A stretch of DNA of 12,905 nucleotides from Arcobacter sp. (GCA_030635995.1 DAOVXU010000024.1:1-12905), one strand, 5' to 3'. Shown: positions 1-8,807, counted from the stretch's first letter. The notes: a model not told the origin generated them from the sequence alone. Numbers and translations are program-made.

Positions 1-329
1 TAAATCTTACAAGCTTTTTTATACTCTAAATATGCAGGGGAATATATAGTACAATGGTTAAGTTTAAGATGATTGAATAGTGTAAAAATAGCATTACTTC
101 CACCATTAAAAAGCTCTATATTTTCAATATCTACTTTATATTTAAAAGCTATTTTTTTATATAATTTATCATATGTAGGGTATGAAGATATATCTAAAGA
201 GTTGAAATCTATCTCAATCTTTGGTTTTAAAAAATTGATATTTGAACTTAAATCTACCACATCTGATACTGAACAATTTTGCTCTTTTGCAAAAGCCTCT
301 ATTTGACCACCGTGAGAAAATTCTAACAT
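1..329 (-). CDS. cobD: Threonine-phosphate decarboxylase CobD-like, N-terminal part (cut by window edge)
   Basis: Partial gene: the start codon is at 329 and about 109 codons are visible before the window ends. The N-terminus has HGGQIEAFAKE followed by DVVDLSSNINFL, the usual opening of PLP-dependent CobD/HisC-type aminotransferase-fold enzymes (family pattern HGG...A...G...DFSxNINP). Further on are SYPTYDKLYKKIA and ELFNGGSNAIFTLF, matching the region that orders the PLP ring. The PLP-binding lysine would lie outside the window. CobD makes (R)-1-amino-2-propanol phosphate from L-threonine phosphate, the linker between the corrin ring and the nucleotide loop. The gene overlaps the end of cobS by 7 bp, and GGGA stands about 9 nt upstream of the ATG. 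HisC is the main alternative; the position directly after cobU and cobS favours CobD. Confidence 0.85.
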   Translation of the reverse strand, partial: MLEFSHGGQIEAFAKEQNCSVSDVVDLSSNINFLKPKIEIDFNSLDISSYPTYDKLYKKIAFKYKVDIENIELFNGGSNAIFTLFNHLKLNHCTIYSPAYLEYKKACKI

Positions 330-1021
330 ATCAATATTCCCATTAATAACCCTATATTTAAAAGTATTATTTCATTTATAACTATCACAAAACCTAAAGT
401 ATCACCATTTAAGAAGCCTAATTGATTTTTCAATTTGGTTAGAATATATTTAGTTGTCGCCCTAAGTGGAAACAATACCATATTAATAGTACTGTTTTCA
501 CTATAATTTTCTTTTAAAGCCAAAACAAAACTACTCTTTTTATGATACTCCAATTCTAAAGCAAACCACACACTAAATCTACTTAGTGTAAATACTAAAA
601 TAACTATAAAAAACTCTTCAAGATATAAAAGATAAGTGATAGCACCTATTTTTAAAAGTGTTATGCAAAATGTACCAATAGCACCAATAGCACCAATTTG
701 TGGTTCGTGCATCACTTTATAAATATCTTTATTGCTTAAACTTGCAAAATAACCATCAATGGTATCTCCAACAGCTTCAAGATGTAATATACCATATAAA
801 AATATATATAATATTGAGGTTAAAAATCCATTATATAAAGGATGAAAAGGTAATATTATAAAAAACAAAACAGTAAGTGTTCCAAGTATAAAACCACTTA
901 TTGGTAAACTATATAATACCCCTTTATAAAAAAGATCATTAGCTTCAAATTTGTTTAGTTTAAAAGGTAAAGTTGTAAAGTATGATAATCCATAGATTAG
1001 CCCATTTCTCAGTTGATTCAT
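323..1021 (-). CDS. cobS: Adenosylcobinamide-GDP ribazoletransferase (cobalamin synthase)
   Basis: A 232-residue multi-pass membrane protein, close to the family length of about 250. It joins adenosylcobinamide-GDP to alpha-ribazole (or its phosphate) at the inner membrane, the last assembly step of the nucleotide loop. The family core is visible at about residues 79-115: HLEAVGDTIDGYFAS, then VMHEPQIGAIG, corresponding to the usual HLDGLxDTxDG and PRIGAxG motifs with the metal-binding acidic residues kept (E in place of D after HL). Hydrophobic segments at about 32-60, 63-80, 108-130, 133-152 and 206-232 fit the membrane topology. Its ATG overlaps the cobU stop as ATGA, and its stop overlaps the cobD start, so the three genes are probably translationally coupled. 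Confidence 0.95.
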   Translation of the reverse strand: MNQLRNGLIYGLSYFTTLPFKLNKFEANDLFYKGVLYSLPISGFILGTLTVLFFIILPFHPLYNGFLTSILYIFLYGILHLEAVGDTIDGYFASLSNKDIYKVMHEPQIGAIGAIGTFCITLLKIGAITYLLYLEEFFIVILVFTLSRFSVWFALELEYHKKSSFVLALKENYSENSTINMVLFPLRATTKYILTKLKNQLGFLNGDTLGFVIVINEIILLNIGLLMGILIC

Positions 1022-1524
1022 TTTATTTTATTTTTAATTCCATAAGTCACTTGATAAACTTCATCACAATATTTTGCAACTATTTTACCAACTATCCCAG
1101 TAATATCTATAAATTTTCTTGATATTTTGTCTATAGGGATAATCCCACTATTTACATTATTTAATACAAATACAATATTCACATCTTTTTTAAGTAATTT
1201 TTTCAAGTGATTTGTAAAATATTTTTTATCTTTTTCAAGATTATTAAATATCCACATCGATAAACAATCAATTATATAGGTATTTTTTTTTTTTACAACA
1301 CTATTTATATTTTTTGGTTTTTCAATAGTATCAAAAAAATTTATCCTCTCATTTTTATGAGCATCCAATCTTTCTTTCATAGATTTATCGTTAAAATTAT
1401 TTTTATATGTAGCTATATAAATTGGAAGTTTTTTATTTTTTGAAAGTTTTTTTGTATGTTTTAGTGCAAGTGCAGTTTTCCCACTTTTTTGCCCACCAAT
1501 ATATAAAACCTTTTTAAAGGACAT
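1018..1524 (-). CDS. cobU: Adenosylcobinamide kinase / adenosylcobinamide-phosphate guanylyltransferase
   Basis: A 168-residue CobU/CobP-family protein. It phosphorylates adenosylcobinamide and transfers GMP to it, giving the GDP-activated substrate for CobS. Residues 9-17 form the P-loop IGGQKSGKT (family GGxRSGKS). IYIATY at 35-40 and ERLDAHKNER at 51-60 follow; His56 is the expected guanylylated histidine. DTIEKP at 65-70 and IIDCLSMWIFNNL at 84-96 are the Walker B-type region. The later family motif NEVGxGIVP is degenerate here (NNVNSGIIP at 122-130), so the usual Glu and Gly are missing. A run of 12 A (1283-1294) encodes Lys78-80 and part of Asn81 and could slip. The start lies inside the upstream small gene (11-bp overlap) and the Shine-Dalgarno signal is weak, suggesting coupled translation. 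Confidence 0.92.
   Translation of the reverse strand: MSFKKVLYIGGQKSGKTALALKHTKKLSKNKKLPIYIATYKNNFNDKSMKERLDAHKNERINFFDTIEKPKNINSVVKKKNTYIIDCLSMWIFNNLEKDKKYFTNHLKKLLKKDVNIVFVLNNVNSGIIPIDKISRKFIDITGIVGKIVAKYCDEVYQVTYGIKNKIK
1283..1294. repeat. 12-base poly-A/T tract inside cobU
   Basis: Twelve uninterrupted T on the plus strand (A on the coding strand), encoding Lys-Lys-Lys-Asn in cobU. It is the longest homopolymer I found in the window. A one-base change would shift the frame about halfway through the protein. Confidence 0.95.
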
Positions 1525-1807
1525 TTTTAACTGTTACTTTTTTATCTTTTGTTGTAATATAAATTGTTAATTCATAAGCATCTTCATGATCTATTTTTAG
1601 ATTTACTTCATAGTCACCATCTTTACTTATATCGCACCATTTATCAAAACCTACCACTTCCTCTTCACCTTCATAATTATATCCATCAAAAGCATCTATT
1701 AAAACATCTTGAAACTGATTTAGTTCTACACTCTTTACAGCTTCCATCTCTTCAATAAGTTGCTTTAAGGTTTTTTTAAATGTATATATTGGTTGTTGTT
1801 CTTCCAT
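1514..1807 (-). CDS. Small acidic protein of unknown function between pyrB and cobU
   Basis: I do not recognise a family. The protein is 97 residues, acidic, without signal peptide or membrane segment. Its N-terminal third looks helical (YTFKKTLKQLIEEMEAVKS); after an acidic stretch (YEGEEEVVGFDKW) the C-terminal half alternates hydrophobic residues like a small beta sheet (YEVNLKI, YELTIYITT, KVTVKNVL). An ATG two codons earlier (1813) directly abuts the AAAGGA ribosome site, leaving no spacing, whereas the ATG at 1807 has a normal 6-nt spacer, so I start there. It begins 10 nt after the pyrB stop and overlaps cobU by 11 bp. Tight packing and amino-acid-like codon use support a real gene. 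Nothing ties it to pyrimidine or cobamide synthesis except position. Confidence 0.78.
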   Translation of the reverse strand: MEEQQPIYTFKKTLKQLIEEMEAVKSVELNQFQDVLIDAFDGYNYEGEEEVVGFDKWCDISKDGDYEVNLKIDHEDAYELTIYITTKDKKVTVKNVL

Positions 1808-1813
1808 AATCAT

Positions 1814-1820
1814 TCCTTTA
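1814..1820 (-). promoter_or_regulatory. Ribosome binding site that decides the start of the 97-residue gene
   Basis: TAAAGGA overlaps the pyrB TAA stop. It touches the first ATG (1813) but lies 6 nt from the second (1807), which makes the second the likely start. Confidence 0.6.
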
Positions 1821-2708
1821 TTGTAAAATTAATTTTTTTAATATTGCCATTCTTACAGCAACACCATTTGCAACTTGCTCTAATACTTTAGATCGTTTAT
1901 CTAAAAGCACTTCATTGCTAATATCTATATTTCTATTTACAGGACCTGGGTGTAAAACTAAAATATCTTTATCTTTTAAAAGTTTTTTAGTGATACAATA
2001 TTTTTTAGCATATTCTTGTTTTTCTTTTTCTAAATCTTGTACCAAAGTGTTTGAATCATGTCTTTCGTGTTGAACTCTTAAACTCATAATAATATCCAAA
2101 TCATCAATTATCTTTTGTAGATTTGTAGTTGTTTTGAACTTAGATTTTACTTGATATCTTGTGGGAGATACTAAAATAGGATTTAATCCAAATCTAGGTA
2201 ATAGTTCCAGATTTGAGGAAGCAACTCTTGAATTTGATATATCTCCAACTATTGCTATATTTTTACCTTTTATTTTTCCATTAAAATATTCTGTAATAGT
2301 AAAAAGATCAAGCAAAGCTTGTGTTGGATGGGCATTTTTACCATCACCAGCATTTAAAATAGGGCAATCAACATATTCAATTAAACTTGCAGGAAGTCCA
2401 CACTCACTATGTCTGATAATGATAGCATCTGGTTTCATCGCATTTAAATTGGCAACAGTATCCTCTACAGTTTCCCCTTTTTTTGTTGAGCTTGTTTGTA
2501 CTTCAAGATTAACAACAGCAGCACCAAGCCTTTTTGCAGCTATCTCGAAACTACTTCTTGTCCGTGTAGAGTTTTCAAAAAATAAAGTTACAATCAATTT
2601 TCCATTTAATAAATTATTTGATTGAAGATCTTGAAACAATCTAGCATCTTCAAAAAGCACTTTTATCTCTTTATTTGTAAAGTCATTTGGAGTAATTAGG
2701 TGTTGCAT
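1818..2708 (-). CDS. pyrB: Aspartate carbamoyltransferase catalytic subunit
   Basis: A 296-residue cytoplasmic enzyme of the usual length (about 300-310). It condenses carbamoyl phosphate with L-aspartate, the committed step of de novo pyrimidine synthesis. The carbamoyl phosphate-binding motif FENSTRTRSSFE is at 44-55, the swinging-loop lysine lies in SSTKKGET at 73-80, HPTQALLDL is at 127-135, RVQHER at 211-216 and HPGPVNR at 253-259. All expected active-site motifs are present, and the aspartate-domain arginine is in RVQHER. The start ATG has CAAAGG 6 nt upstream and a TATAAT box further upstream. No pyrI-type regulatory subunit is next to it. It is the first gene of a group continuing into the 97-residue gene and cobUS-cobD. 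Confidence 0.98.
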   Translation of the reverse strand: MQHLITPNDFTNKEIKVLFEDARLFQDLQSNNLLNGKLIVTLFFENSTRTRSSFEIAAKRLGAAVVNLEVQTSSTKKGETVEDTVANLNAMKPDAIIIRHSECGLPASLIEYVDCPILNAGDGKNAHPTQALLDLFTITEYFNGKIKGKNIAIVGDISNSRVASSNLELLPRFGLNPILVSPTRYQVKSKFKTTTNLQKIIDDLDIIMSLRVQHERHDSNTLVQDLEKEKQEYAKKYCITKKLLKDKDILVLHPGPVNRNIDISNEVLLDKRSKVLEQVANGVAVRMAILKKLILQ

Positions 2709-2733
2709 TTTATACCTTTGAGTAATTTAGGAG

Positions 2734-2739
2734 ATTATA
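2734..2739 (-). promoter_or_regulatory. Probable -10 box of the pyrB promoter
   Basis: A perfect TATAAT lies 25 nt upstream of the pyrB ATG in the 77-bp gap after the export operon, preceded by very AT-rich DNA and no clear -35 box, as is common for sigma-70 promoters in Campylobacterota. It implies that pyrB is transcribed independently of the export operon. No strong terminator for that operon is visible in the gap. Confidence 0.6.
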
Positions 2740-2785
2740 CAATATAAACCTAAATTAATTTATAAAATAAATATATTATTTTACC

Positions 2786-5374
2786 TTACCCAATTTGCCT
2801 TTTTGCAAATTCTTTAAAATGTCCATCTTGTCCCATAAGTTCCTCAAAAGTGCCACTTTGAATAATATATCCATTTTCAAGTACATATATCTTATCGGCA
2901 TTTTTAATAGTACTTAACCTGTGCGCTATAACAACTCTAGTTACATTAAGACTATCCAAGCTATTAGTTACTATTTTTTGTGTTTTATTATCTAATGCAC
3001 TTGTAGCTTCATCAAAGAAAATAATATTTGGCTGATTTATCAAGGCTCTCGATATTATAAGTCTTTGTTTCTGTCCTCCTGAGAGTGTACCTCCTCCATC
3101 ACTTACCATAGTATGCATACCCATAGGCATTTTTTTTATCTCTTCATCAAAACCTGCCATTTTAGCAGCAACCCAAGCATCTTCAATAGTTTTATTTCCA
3201 GAACCTACAATATTTGTAAAAATATCTCCTGACAAGACTGTACTATTTTGCAGTACAACTCCAAGTTGTCCTCTTAATGCTCTAATATCTACATCATTTA
3301 AGTTTTGATTATCAAAATATATATTTCCTTCATTAACCTCTTCAAAGCCTAAAAGTAATCTTAAAAGCGTAGATTTTCCACTACCACTAGAACCCACTAT
3401 TGCTATAAATTCACCTTGCTTGATATGCATATTTATATCATTTAAAATCGTAGGTCCATCTGGCGTATATTTAAATTTTAAACTATTTATCTCTATATCT
3501 CCTTGTAATATACCAGGATGATTTTTAAGTGTTGAAATTTCTGGGCTAGTTTCCAGTATTGGTTTAAGTCTATCATATGTTGGTTTTGCACTTAGTATAG
3601 TTATAACAACTCCACTCATAGCCATAAATGCCATGGTAAACTGTCCAAAGGCAGCACTAAAAGCCATAAAATCTCCAATTGAAAAACTATTTGTATCTGG
3701 CATATGATAAGCGATATAATAAAAAATAATCACCGAAGTAAAGACAGAAAAGATAGAATTAAATATCTCAAGATAATTTTCTACCGTACCTGCTTTATAT
3801 GCAATCTCTTTTTGTGTTGCAAATTGTTTTGCCCATTTAGAATATACTCTATTTTGAGCACCTGATATTTTAACTCTTTGAATTCCAGAAAGAATATCAA
3901 ATGTAAAACCACTTATTTTTTCACTTACTACTAAAATCTTTTTTTGATACCTGATCAATATTAAACTTGTACCAAGATTAAATACAACAGCTATTAAAAC
4001 CAAACCAAAAGCAATAAGTGCCAAATCTACACTATAGCTAAAAAGTAATATAAGTGAAAAGATAGAAAATATTCCACCTAACAATGCTGAAACAACACCA
4101 GATTCAAACATTTGAACAATTGAACTAATTCCACTTGCCCTCATAGTTAATTCACCTGTAGAATAATCTCTAAAAAAAGATACAGGCATATTTATCAATC
4201 TATCCCAAATAGCAGCTTGTAAATTTAGTGCAATTCTACCTTTTAGTTTAGCTACAGCAAATCCTCTTACTATTGTAAAAGATGCTATAGACAATGCTAT
4301 GACTAGTAGCCCTGCAATTATCTCGAAAAGTTGTGTTTTATTTGATTCAGGTATAACCGAATCAAAAATTATTCCTGTAGCAATAGGAGTTGCTAAAGCT
4401 ATAATACCTGTTAATATGCTCATAAATAACATTATCAAAAAGTTTCTTTTATTGTTAAAAATCATAAATGATGCTATATCTTTATAGTCTAGTTTTCTTT
4501 CAGGTAAAGGCTTGTAAAACATATAGGCATCTTCATCTATATCTTTTACACTATCTTTGTTTGCCAATGTAGTTGTATTATCTCTTAAGTTTATAATTTT
4601 ATATTTATCATTAGCACTTTGAATAAGTGCAAGAGGAATACCATCTTTAGTAAAACCAAGTAGCACTCCATTATCACTCTCATACCATTTATATTCTAGT
4701 TTAATATTTCTAACTCTCACATTTGAAGCTTTAGAAATATCGCCTATTGGGTCTTGACTTGCTAAATTTTTTGGAAATTCTTTAATCTCAACCTCTAGCT
4801 CATCTCCTATTATTTTACAAACAGCTAAAAGTTCATCATCGTTACTATTGGTTAAAGTATTTTGATTGATAGATTTATCAAAAACAGATACTAGATTTAA
4901 TAATGCATCATTTGTACTATTTAAATCTGTTTCTATCTTATCATTTAATTTATCTTGTTCTAGTTTTATATTCTCTTGTTTTTGTATAATGTACTGATGC
5001 AATAACTCCAATAAAATTTCTTCTCTATCTTTTTTTGTTTTAATCTCTTTCTCTACACTAAAATCTAAATTTATTTTTTCTATAAATTTATTTATATCAT
5101 TTGAATTTAAATCTTTTTCATTAACTTCAACAATTTTAGCATTTATATTTCCAGCAACTGCCATAAATATATATTCTGAATTATCACTTGTAATATCACA
5201 ACTAAAAAATATCTCACCCTTTGTAAAAGTATTAATATATTTTCTTGGTGATTCAAAACAATTTTTATTTTGTACAATAAAGATATTAATAGAACCCTCT
5301 TCTATGCAAAAGAATTTATCTGTATCGTCAAGTCTTAATGGGTTGTTTCCGCTCATTTGTATTAAAGTTGACAT
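2786..5374 (-). CDS. NHLP-type peptide export ABC transporter, permease/ATPase without peptidase
   Basis: An 862-residue fused permease-ATPase. Residues 1-120 resemble the sensor-like (cNMP-binding/cupin-like) N-terminal region found in the second transporter of NHLM bacteriocin systems. Residues 110-170 look like coiled coil, and 180-290 form a further soluble domain. A six-helix exporter domain spans about 300-600. The nucleotide-binding domain has Walker A GSSGSGKS (661-668), Q-loop Gln709, signature LSGGQKQRL (764-772), Walker B IIFFDE (784-789) and H-loop His818, all intact. There is no C39 peptidase. It starts 2 nt after the first transporter gene, with GGGGGA as ribosome site overlapping that stop. 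In known NHLM loci such a protein accompanies a peptidase-bearing transporter and a HlyD protein, as here; the two probably form a heterodimer, which is inference. It is the last gene of the export operon. Confidence 0.95.
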   Translation of the reverse strand: MSTLIQMSGNNPLRLDDTDKFFCIEEGSINIFIVQNKNCFESPRKYINTFTKGEIFFSCDITSDNSEYIFMAVAGNINAKIVEVNEKDLNSNDINKFIEKINLDFSVEKEIKTKKDREEILLELLHQYIIQKQENIKLEQDKLNDKIETDLNSTNDALLNLVSVFDKSINQNTLTNSNDDELLAVCKIIGDELEVEIKEFPKNLASQDPIGDISKASNVRVRNIKLEYKWYESDNGVLLGFTKDGIPLALIQSANDKYKIINLRDNTTTLANKDSVKDIDEDAYMFYKPLPERKLDYKDIASFMIFNNKRNFLIMLFMSILTGIIALATPIATGIIFDSVIPESNKTQLFEIIAGLLVIALSIASFTIVRGFAVAKLKGRIALNLQAAIWDRLINMPVSFFRDYSTGELTMRASGISSIVQMFESGVVSALLGGIFSIFSLILLFSYSVDLALIAFGLVLIAVVFNLGTSLILIRYQKKILVVSEKISGFTFDILSGIQRVKISGAQNRVYSKWAKQFATQKEIAYKAGTVENYLEIFNSIFSVFTSVIIFYYIAYHMPDTNSFSIGDFMAFSAAFGQFTMAFMAMSGVVITILSAKPTYDRLKPILETSPEISTLKNHPGILQGDIEINSLKFKYTPDGPTILNDINMHIKQGEFIAIVGSSGSGKSTLLRLLLGFEEVNEGNIYFDNQNLNDVDIRALRGQLGVVLQNSTVLSGDIFTNIVGSGNKTIEDAWVAAKMAGFDEEIKKMPMGMHTMVSDGGGTLSGGQKQRLIISRALINQPNIIFFDEATSALDNKTQKIVTNSLDSLNVTRVVIAHRLSTIKNADKIYVLENGYIIQSGTFEELMGQDGHFKEFAKRQIG

Positions 5375-5376
5375 AT

Positions 5377-7536
5377 CTATCCCCCAACTAATAAATTAGC
5401 GTATATGCCATCTATTTGTTTAAGTTCATCATGAACTCCAACTTGAACTATTTGTCCATTGTCTAGAACTATAATTTTATCTGAATCCCTAATTGTACTT
5501 AATCTATGAGCAATGATAATACAGGTACATCCTCTTTTTCTTATATTGTCATCTATTCTCATCTCAGTAATTGTATCTAAAGCACTTGTAGCCTCATCCA
5601 TTATTAGTATAGATGGATTTTTTAATAATGCCCTAGCTATCTCAAATCTTTGTTTTTGTCCACCACTAAAATTTCGTCCACCTTCAGATATTACTGATTC
5701 ATAAGCATCTGGTAGTTTTGCAATATCTTCATGAATACAAGCATCTTTACAGGCTTGTATTATCTCTGCTTCACCAATAGAATCATCCCAAAGTGATATA
5801 TTTTCTCGTATAGTAGCATTAAACATATCGATTTGTTGATCTGCCAATGAAACTGAATTTAAAAATATTCTTTTATCAATTTCATCTATAGAGATACCAT
5901 CTATCAATATTTCGCCATCCCATATATCATAAAGTCCACTTATAACTTTTGCTATTGTAGATTTTCCACAACCGCTTGGACCTACTATTGCTACTCTTTG
6001 TGTTGGTTTTATCGATAGATTAAAATTCTGTATTAAAGGTGCCTCCATTTGGCTATATCCAAAACTAACATTTTTAAGCTCAACTTTTCCATCAAATTTT
6101 ACTTTAGAAGTTGTAATCTTATTTGTATCTATTTGCATTGAGCCATCTTTAACAGGATATTTTAATACATCATCTATATAATTCATAGTACCTTCAAGAT
6201 TTTTAATAGTCGCACTCAATCCCATTAGTCCATTTACAGGCGCACTAAAACTTTGCATTAGAGCTTGAAAAGCAACCAACATACCTATTGTCATCTCTCC
6301 ATCCATAACTCTTAATGAACCAACAAAATATATTAAAGTAACATTGATAGTTGTAAACAGTATAGGTATCACTGAAACAGATTGATTTATACCAACCATA
6401 GCATTTGCAGTATTTATTGTTTTTGCTTGATAACCTGCCCATTTTATAAAAAAATCATTTTCTCCGCCAGTAGCTTTTAGTGTTTCAATACTTTGAATAC
6501 CATTCATACTTGTACCTATTAATTTACCACCATCTATATTTGCTTTTTGACTATAATGTGTAATCATCTTTGTTGAATATTTAAATACTAAAATATTAAC
6601 CATAACAAAAGATATACTAATAAGTGTCAATACCCAGTCATAATAAAACATCAAACTAGCATAAAAAAACATACTTACAACTCCTATCGTATTGATAGAT
6701 AATTGCCCTGATAAAACAGAAGCGACCTCATCATTTAATGATATTCTATTCCCTATATCTCCTGCCATTCGTTGATTGAAAAACTCCATAGGTAGCCTAA
6801 TAATATGCCAAAAAAGTTTACTCGATTCGCTAATAGATATTTTATTTTCCATCTTTAAAAGATAGTATTGTTGTAAAAAATTTAAACCCGCTGTTACTAT
6901 AATAGTACCTATCATAAAAAATATCAAAGGGATTATCCACTCCTTCATCCCACCAATTAAATAATCATCTACAAATATTTTACTAAATATAGGTATAAGA
7001 AGTCCAGGGACTGTTAGTAAAATACCTGCTAAAATACTAATAGATAAAGGTGATATTGAACCTTTTAGTCTTCTAGCAAGAGAGAGTATCATAGATGGTT
7101 TTTTACCGTCTGCTATAAAATCATCACTTTTTTCAAATGTTAGCACTACCCCTGTAAAGGAGCTATCAAACTCATCCCAACTTATAACTTTTTTACCAGA
7201 AGCTGGATCATTTATATAAACCTCATTTTTATCATTAAATCCTTCTAATACAACAAAATGATTGAAGTTCCAAAACAATATTACAGGAAAAGTGATATTT
7301 TTTATATCTTCAGGCTCTTTTCTAAAACCTTTTGCAATCATACCTAAATCTCTTGCAGCTTTTAAAATATTTGAAGCTTTACTCCCATCTGTTGAAACAC
7401 CACATTTTACCCTTAATACTTCAAGTGGTCGATATTTCCCATAATATCTAAGTATCATACTTAAAGCTGCTGCGCCACACTCTACAGCTTCCATTTGCAA
7501 TGTTGTAGGTGTATTTACAATTTTATTTTGAGACAT
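5377..7536 (-). CDS. Peptidase-containing (C39) NHLP-type peptide export ABC transporter
   Basis: A 719-residue protein with three modules. Residues 1-135 are a C39 double-glycine peptidase: oxyanion Gln14 and catalytic Cys20 in QMEAVECGAAAL, His93 in NHFVVLEG and Asp110 in NDPASG. Residues 155-440 form the six-helix exporter domain. The ATPase domain has Walker A GPSGCGKS (519-526), Gln567 in the Q-loop, signature FSGGQKQRF (623-631), Walker B ILIMDE (643-648) and His677. It should cut precursors after the GG motif on the cytoplasmic side and push the core across the inner membrane. The obvious substrates are the three GG-leader peptides encoded at 11670-12782. It lies 1 nt after the HlyD gene and 2 nt before the second transporter, so expression is surely coordinated. 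The peptidase catalytic triad is complete. Confidence 0.97.
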   Translation of the reverse strand: MSQNKIVNTPTTLQMEAVECGAAALSMILRYYGKYRPLEVLRVKCGVSTDGSKASNILKAARDLGMIAKGFRKEPEDIKNITFPVILFWNFNHFVVLEGFNDKNEVYINDPASGKKVISWDEFDSSFTGVVLTFEKSDDFIADGKKPSMILSLARRLKGSISPLSISILAGILLTVPGLLIPIFSKIFVDDYLIGGMKEWIIPLIFFMIGTIIVTAGLNFLQQYYLLKMENKISISESSKLFWHIIRLPMEFFNQRMAGDIGNRISLNDEVASVLSGQLSINTIGVVSMFFYASLMFYYDWVLTLISISFVMVNILVFKYSTKMITHYSQKANIDGGKLIGTSMNGIQSIETLKATGGENDFFIKWAGYQAKTINTANAMVGINQSVSVIPILFTTINVTLIYFVGSLRVMDGEMTIGMLVAFQALMQSFSAPVNGLMGLSATIKNLEGTMNYIDDVLKYPVKDGSMQIDTNKITTSKVKFDGKVELKNVSFGYSQMEAPLIQNFNLSIKPTQRVAIVGPSGCGKSTIAKVISGLYDIWDGEILIDGISIDEIDKRIFLNSVSLADQQIDMFNATIRENISLWDDSIGEAEIIQACKDACIHEDIAKLPDAYESVISEGGRNFSGGQKQRFEIARALLKNPSILIMDEATSALDTITEMRIDDNIRKRGCTCIIIAHRLSTIRDSDKIIVLDNGQIVQVGVHDELKQIDGIYANLLVGG

Positions 7537-7537
7537 T

Positions 7538-8806
7538 TTATAAGCCTAATTTATTTTCTAAATATGGTATAACAAAAGATATAGGTTTTTGTTTTTTAAC
7601 AGCAACTTGCACTTGGCATATTGTTCCACTTGTGATATAAACTTTAGGACCTTTTGAAGATGACCATTTAAGTTTACTAAATGTATTATTATCTTTTTGT
7701 AGCGTTGCATAAACTATGATAGGGGAACCATTTTGAACAAATGATTGTGCTAAATCTTCATTTTTAATTATATTCATTATAGCTTTAGATGAAGCTGGAA
7801 ATTCTGATACAAAATCAACTTTACCCTCTATAAAACCATATTCTTGTTTTTTTATATTTGATGGAGAGATTTGAGCCATCATATCATTTTGTACTAATTT
7901 ACCTTTTAATGCAGGTATAAAAAATACTGCTCGTAAATTATCTCCAACTCCATTTGTATTTGAACTATTTTCAACAATAGCAATATGCCATCCTCCTCCT
8001 ACAACCGTACCTTGAGCTACATTAAGTTCCATAATCTTACCTGAAAAATTACTTTTAATATTACTTTCAAGTATCAAGTTTTGTCTTAATTGTCTTAACT
8101 CTCTTTTGGCATCTATTATTCGTTGTTCAAATTGTGAAAGTTCATTTTCTAACGCTCTTTTTTTTTGAAAAGCTTCAATATTTTTAACAGATAAGCTATT
8201 GATTAAATTAGTAAGTTCCATATCTGTTTTCTCAAGATTATTTTGAGTATTTGTTAAATTTTCTTTTGTAATCAATCCTTTTGAATAGAGTTCTGTTTGT
8301 GAATTGATTTTTAAACCTATCTCTTTATATCTCTTTTTAGTCATAGCTATTTGTAATTTTATCTCATCTTTTTGTTTTTTAAATATAGAAAAATTCAATC
8401 TTAAATCATTTTGACCTATTTTAGATGATTCTTCTTTTTTTTCTTGAAGTTTCAATAAAGTATCTTCTTTAGTTTTAATTGTCAATTGCTCCCGCTTATG
8501 AAGTACTTTTGCTATAATTTGGTCTTTTTCAATCTCATCTCCAACCTCAACATATAGTTCAGATATCATACCTGTAGTTGTAGAATATATATTTGACATA
8601 CCAGAAAGTTTCATAATCAACCCTGTCCCATTTACTTTGGTAGTTATTGTCCCATAAAATCCCCAAACTACAGTAAATGCAATAATCAAGCCAAATGTAA
8701 GTAACGCTAGCCAACCTTTTGAAGATACCTGCTTGACCAATGTGTCTAACTGCTCAGGTGATGATAACTTTGCTAGTGCTGATTTTCTAAATATCTCTTG
8801 TGCCAT
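7538..8806 (-). CDS. HlyD-family periplasmic adaptor of an NHLP-type exporter
   Basis: A 422-residue membrane fusion protein that should bridge the inner-membrane ABC exporter and the TolC-like channel. The N-terminus IFRKSALAKLSSPEQLDTLV followed by a hydrophobic anchor at about 32-52 and WGFYGTI is characteristic of NHLM-type HlyD proteins. A half lipoyl/barrel-sandwich segment (71-104) is followed by a long coiled-coil hairpin (about 108-247) and the second half (250-280, with SGKIMELNVAQGTVV). The C-terminal beta domain reaches the end. The ribosome site AAGGATAGATAATATG is good. It lies 1 nt after the TolC-family gene and 1 nt before the peptidase transporter. Confidence 0.95.
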   Translation of the reverse strand: MAQEIFRKSALAKLSSPEQLDTLVKQVSSKGWLALLTFGLIIAFTVVWGFYGTITTKVNGTGLIMKLSGMSNIYSTTTGMISELYVEVGDEIEKDQIIAKVLHKREQLTIKTKEDTLLKLQEKKEESSKIGQNDLRLNFSIFKKQKDEIKLQIAMTKKRYKEIGLKINSQTELYSKGLITKENLTNTQNNLEKTDMELTNLINSLSVKNIEAFQKKRALENELSQFEQRIIDAKRELRQLRQNLILESNIKSNFSGKIMELNVAQGTVVGGGWHIAIVENSSNTNGVGDNLRAVFFIPALKGKLVQNDMMAQISPSNIKKQEYGFIEGKVDFVSEFPASSKAIMNIIKNEDLAQSFVQNGSPIIVYATLQKDNNTFSKLKWSSSKGPKVYITSGTICQVQVAVKKQKPISFVIPYLENKLGL

Positions 8807-8807
8807 A

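Noticed and set aside
73..306. Plus-strand open frame of 77 codons at the left edge
   Set aside because: It lies antisense to a clear CobD-like N-terminus, and its translation has no recognisable motif.
673..699. 9-bp tandem repeat in cobS encoding GAIGAIG
   Set aside because: The length matches the normal CobS motif spacing, so it is probably chance similarity of codons and not an expansion.
2792..2811. Inverted repeat AATTTGC/GCAAATT at the end of the second transporter gene as terminator
   Set aside because: It lies inside the last codons and no T-run follows on the coding strand; the nearby AAATAA/TTATTT pair (2766-2782) is too weak to call.
6245..6442. Minus-strand frame of 65 codons inside the peptidase transporter gene
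   Set aside because: It is out of frame within a fully conserved ABC transporter domain and has no supporting features.
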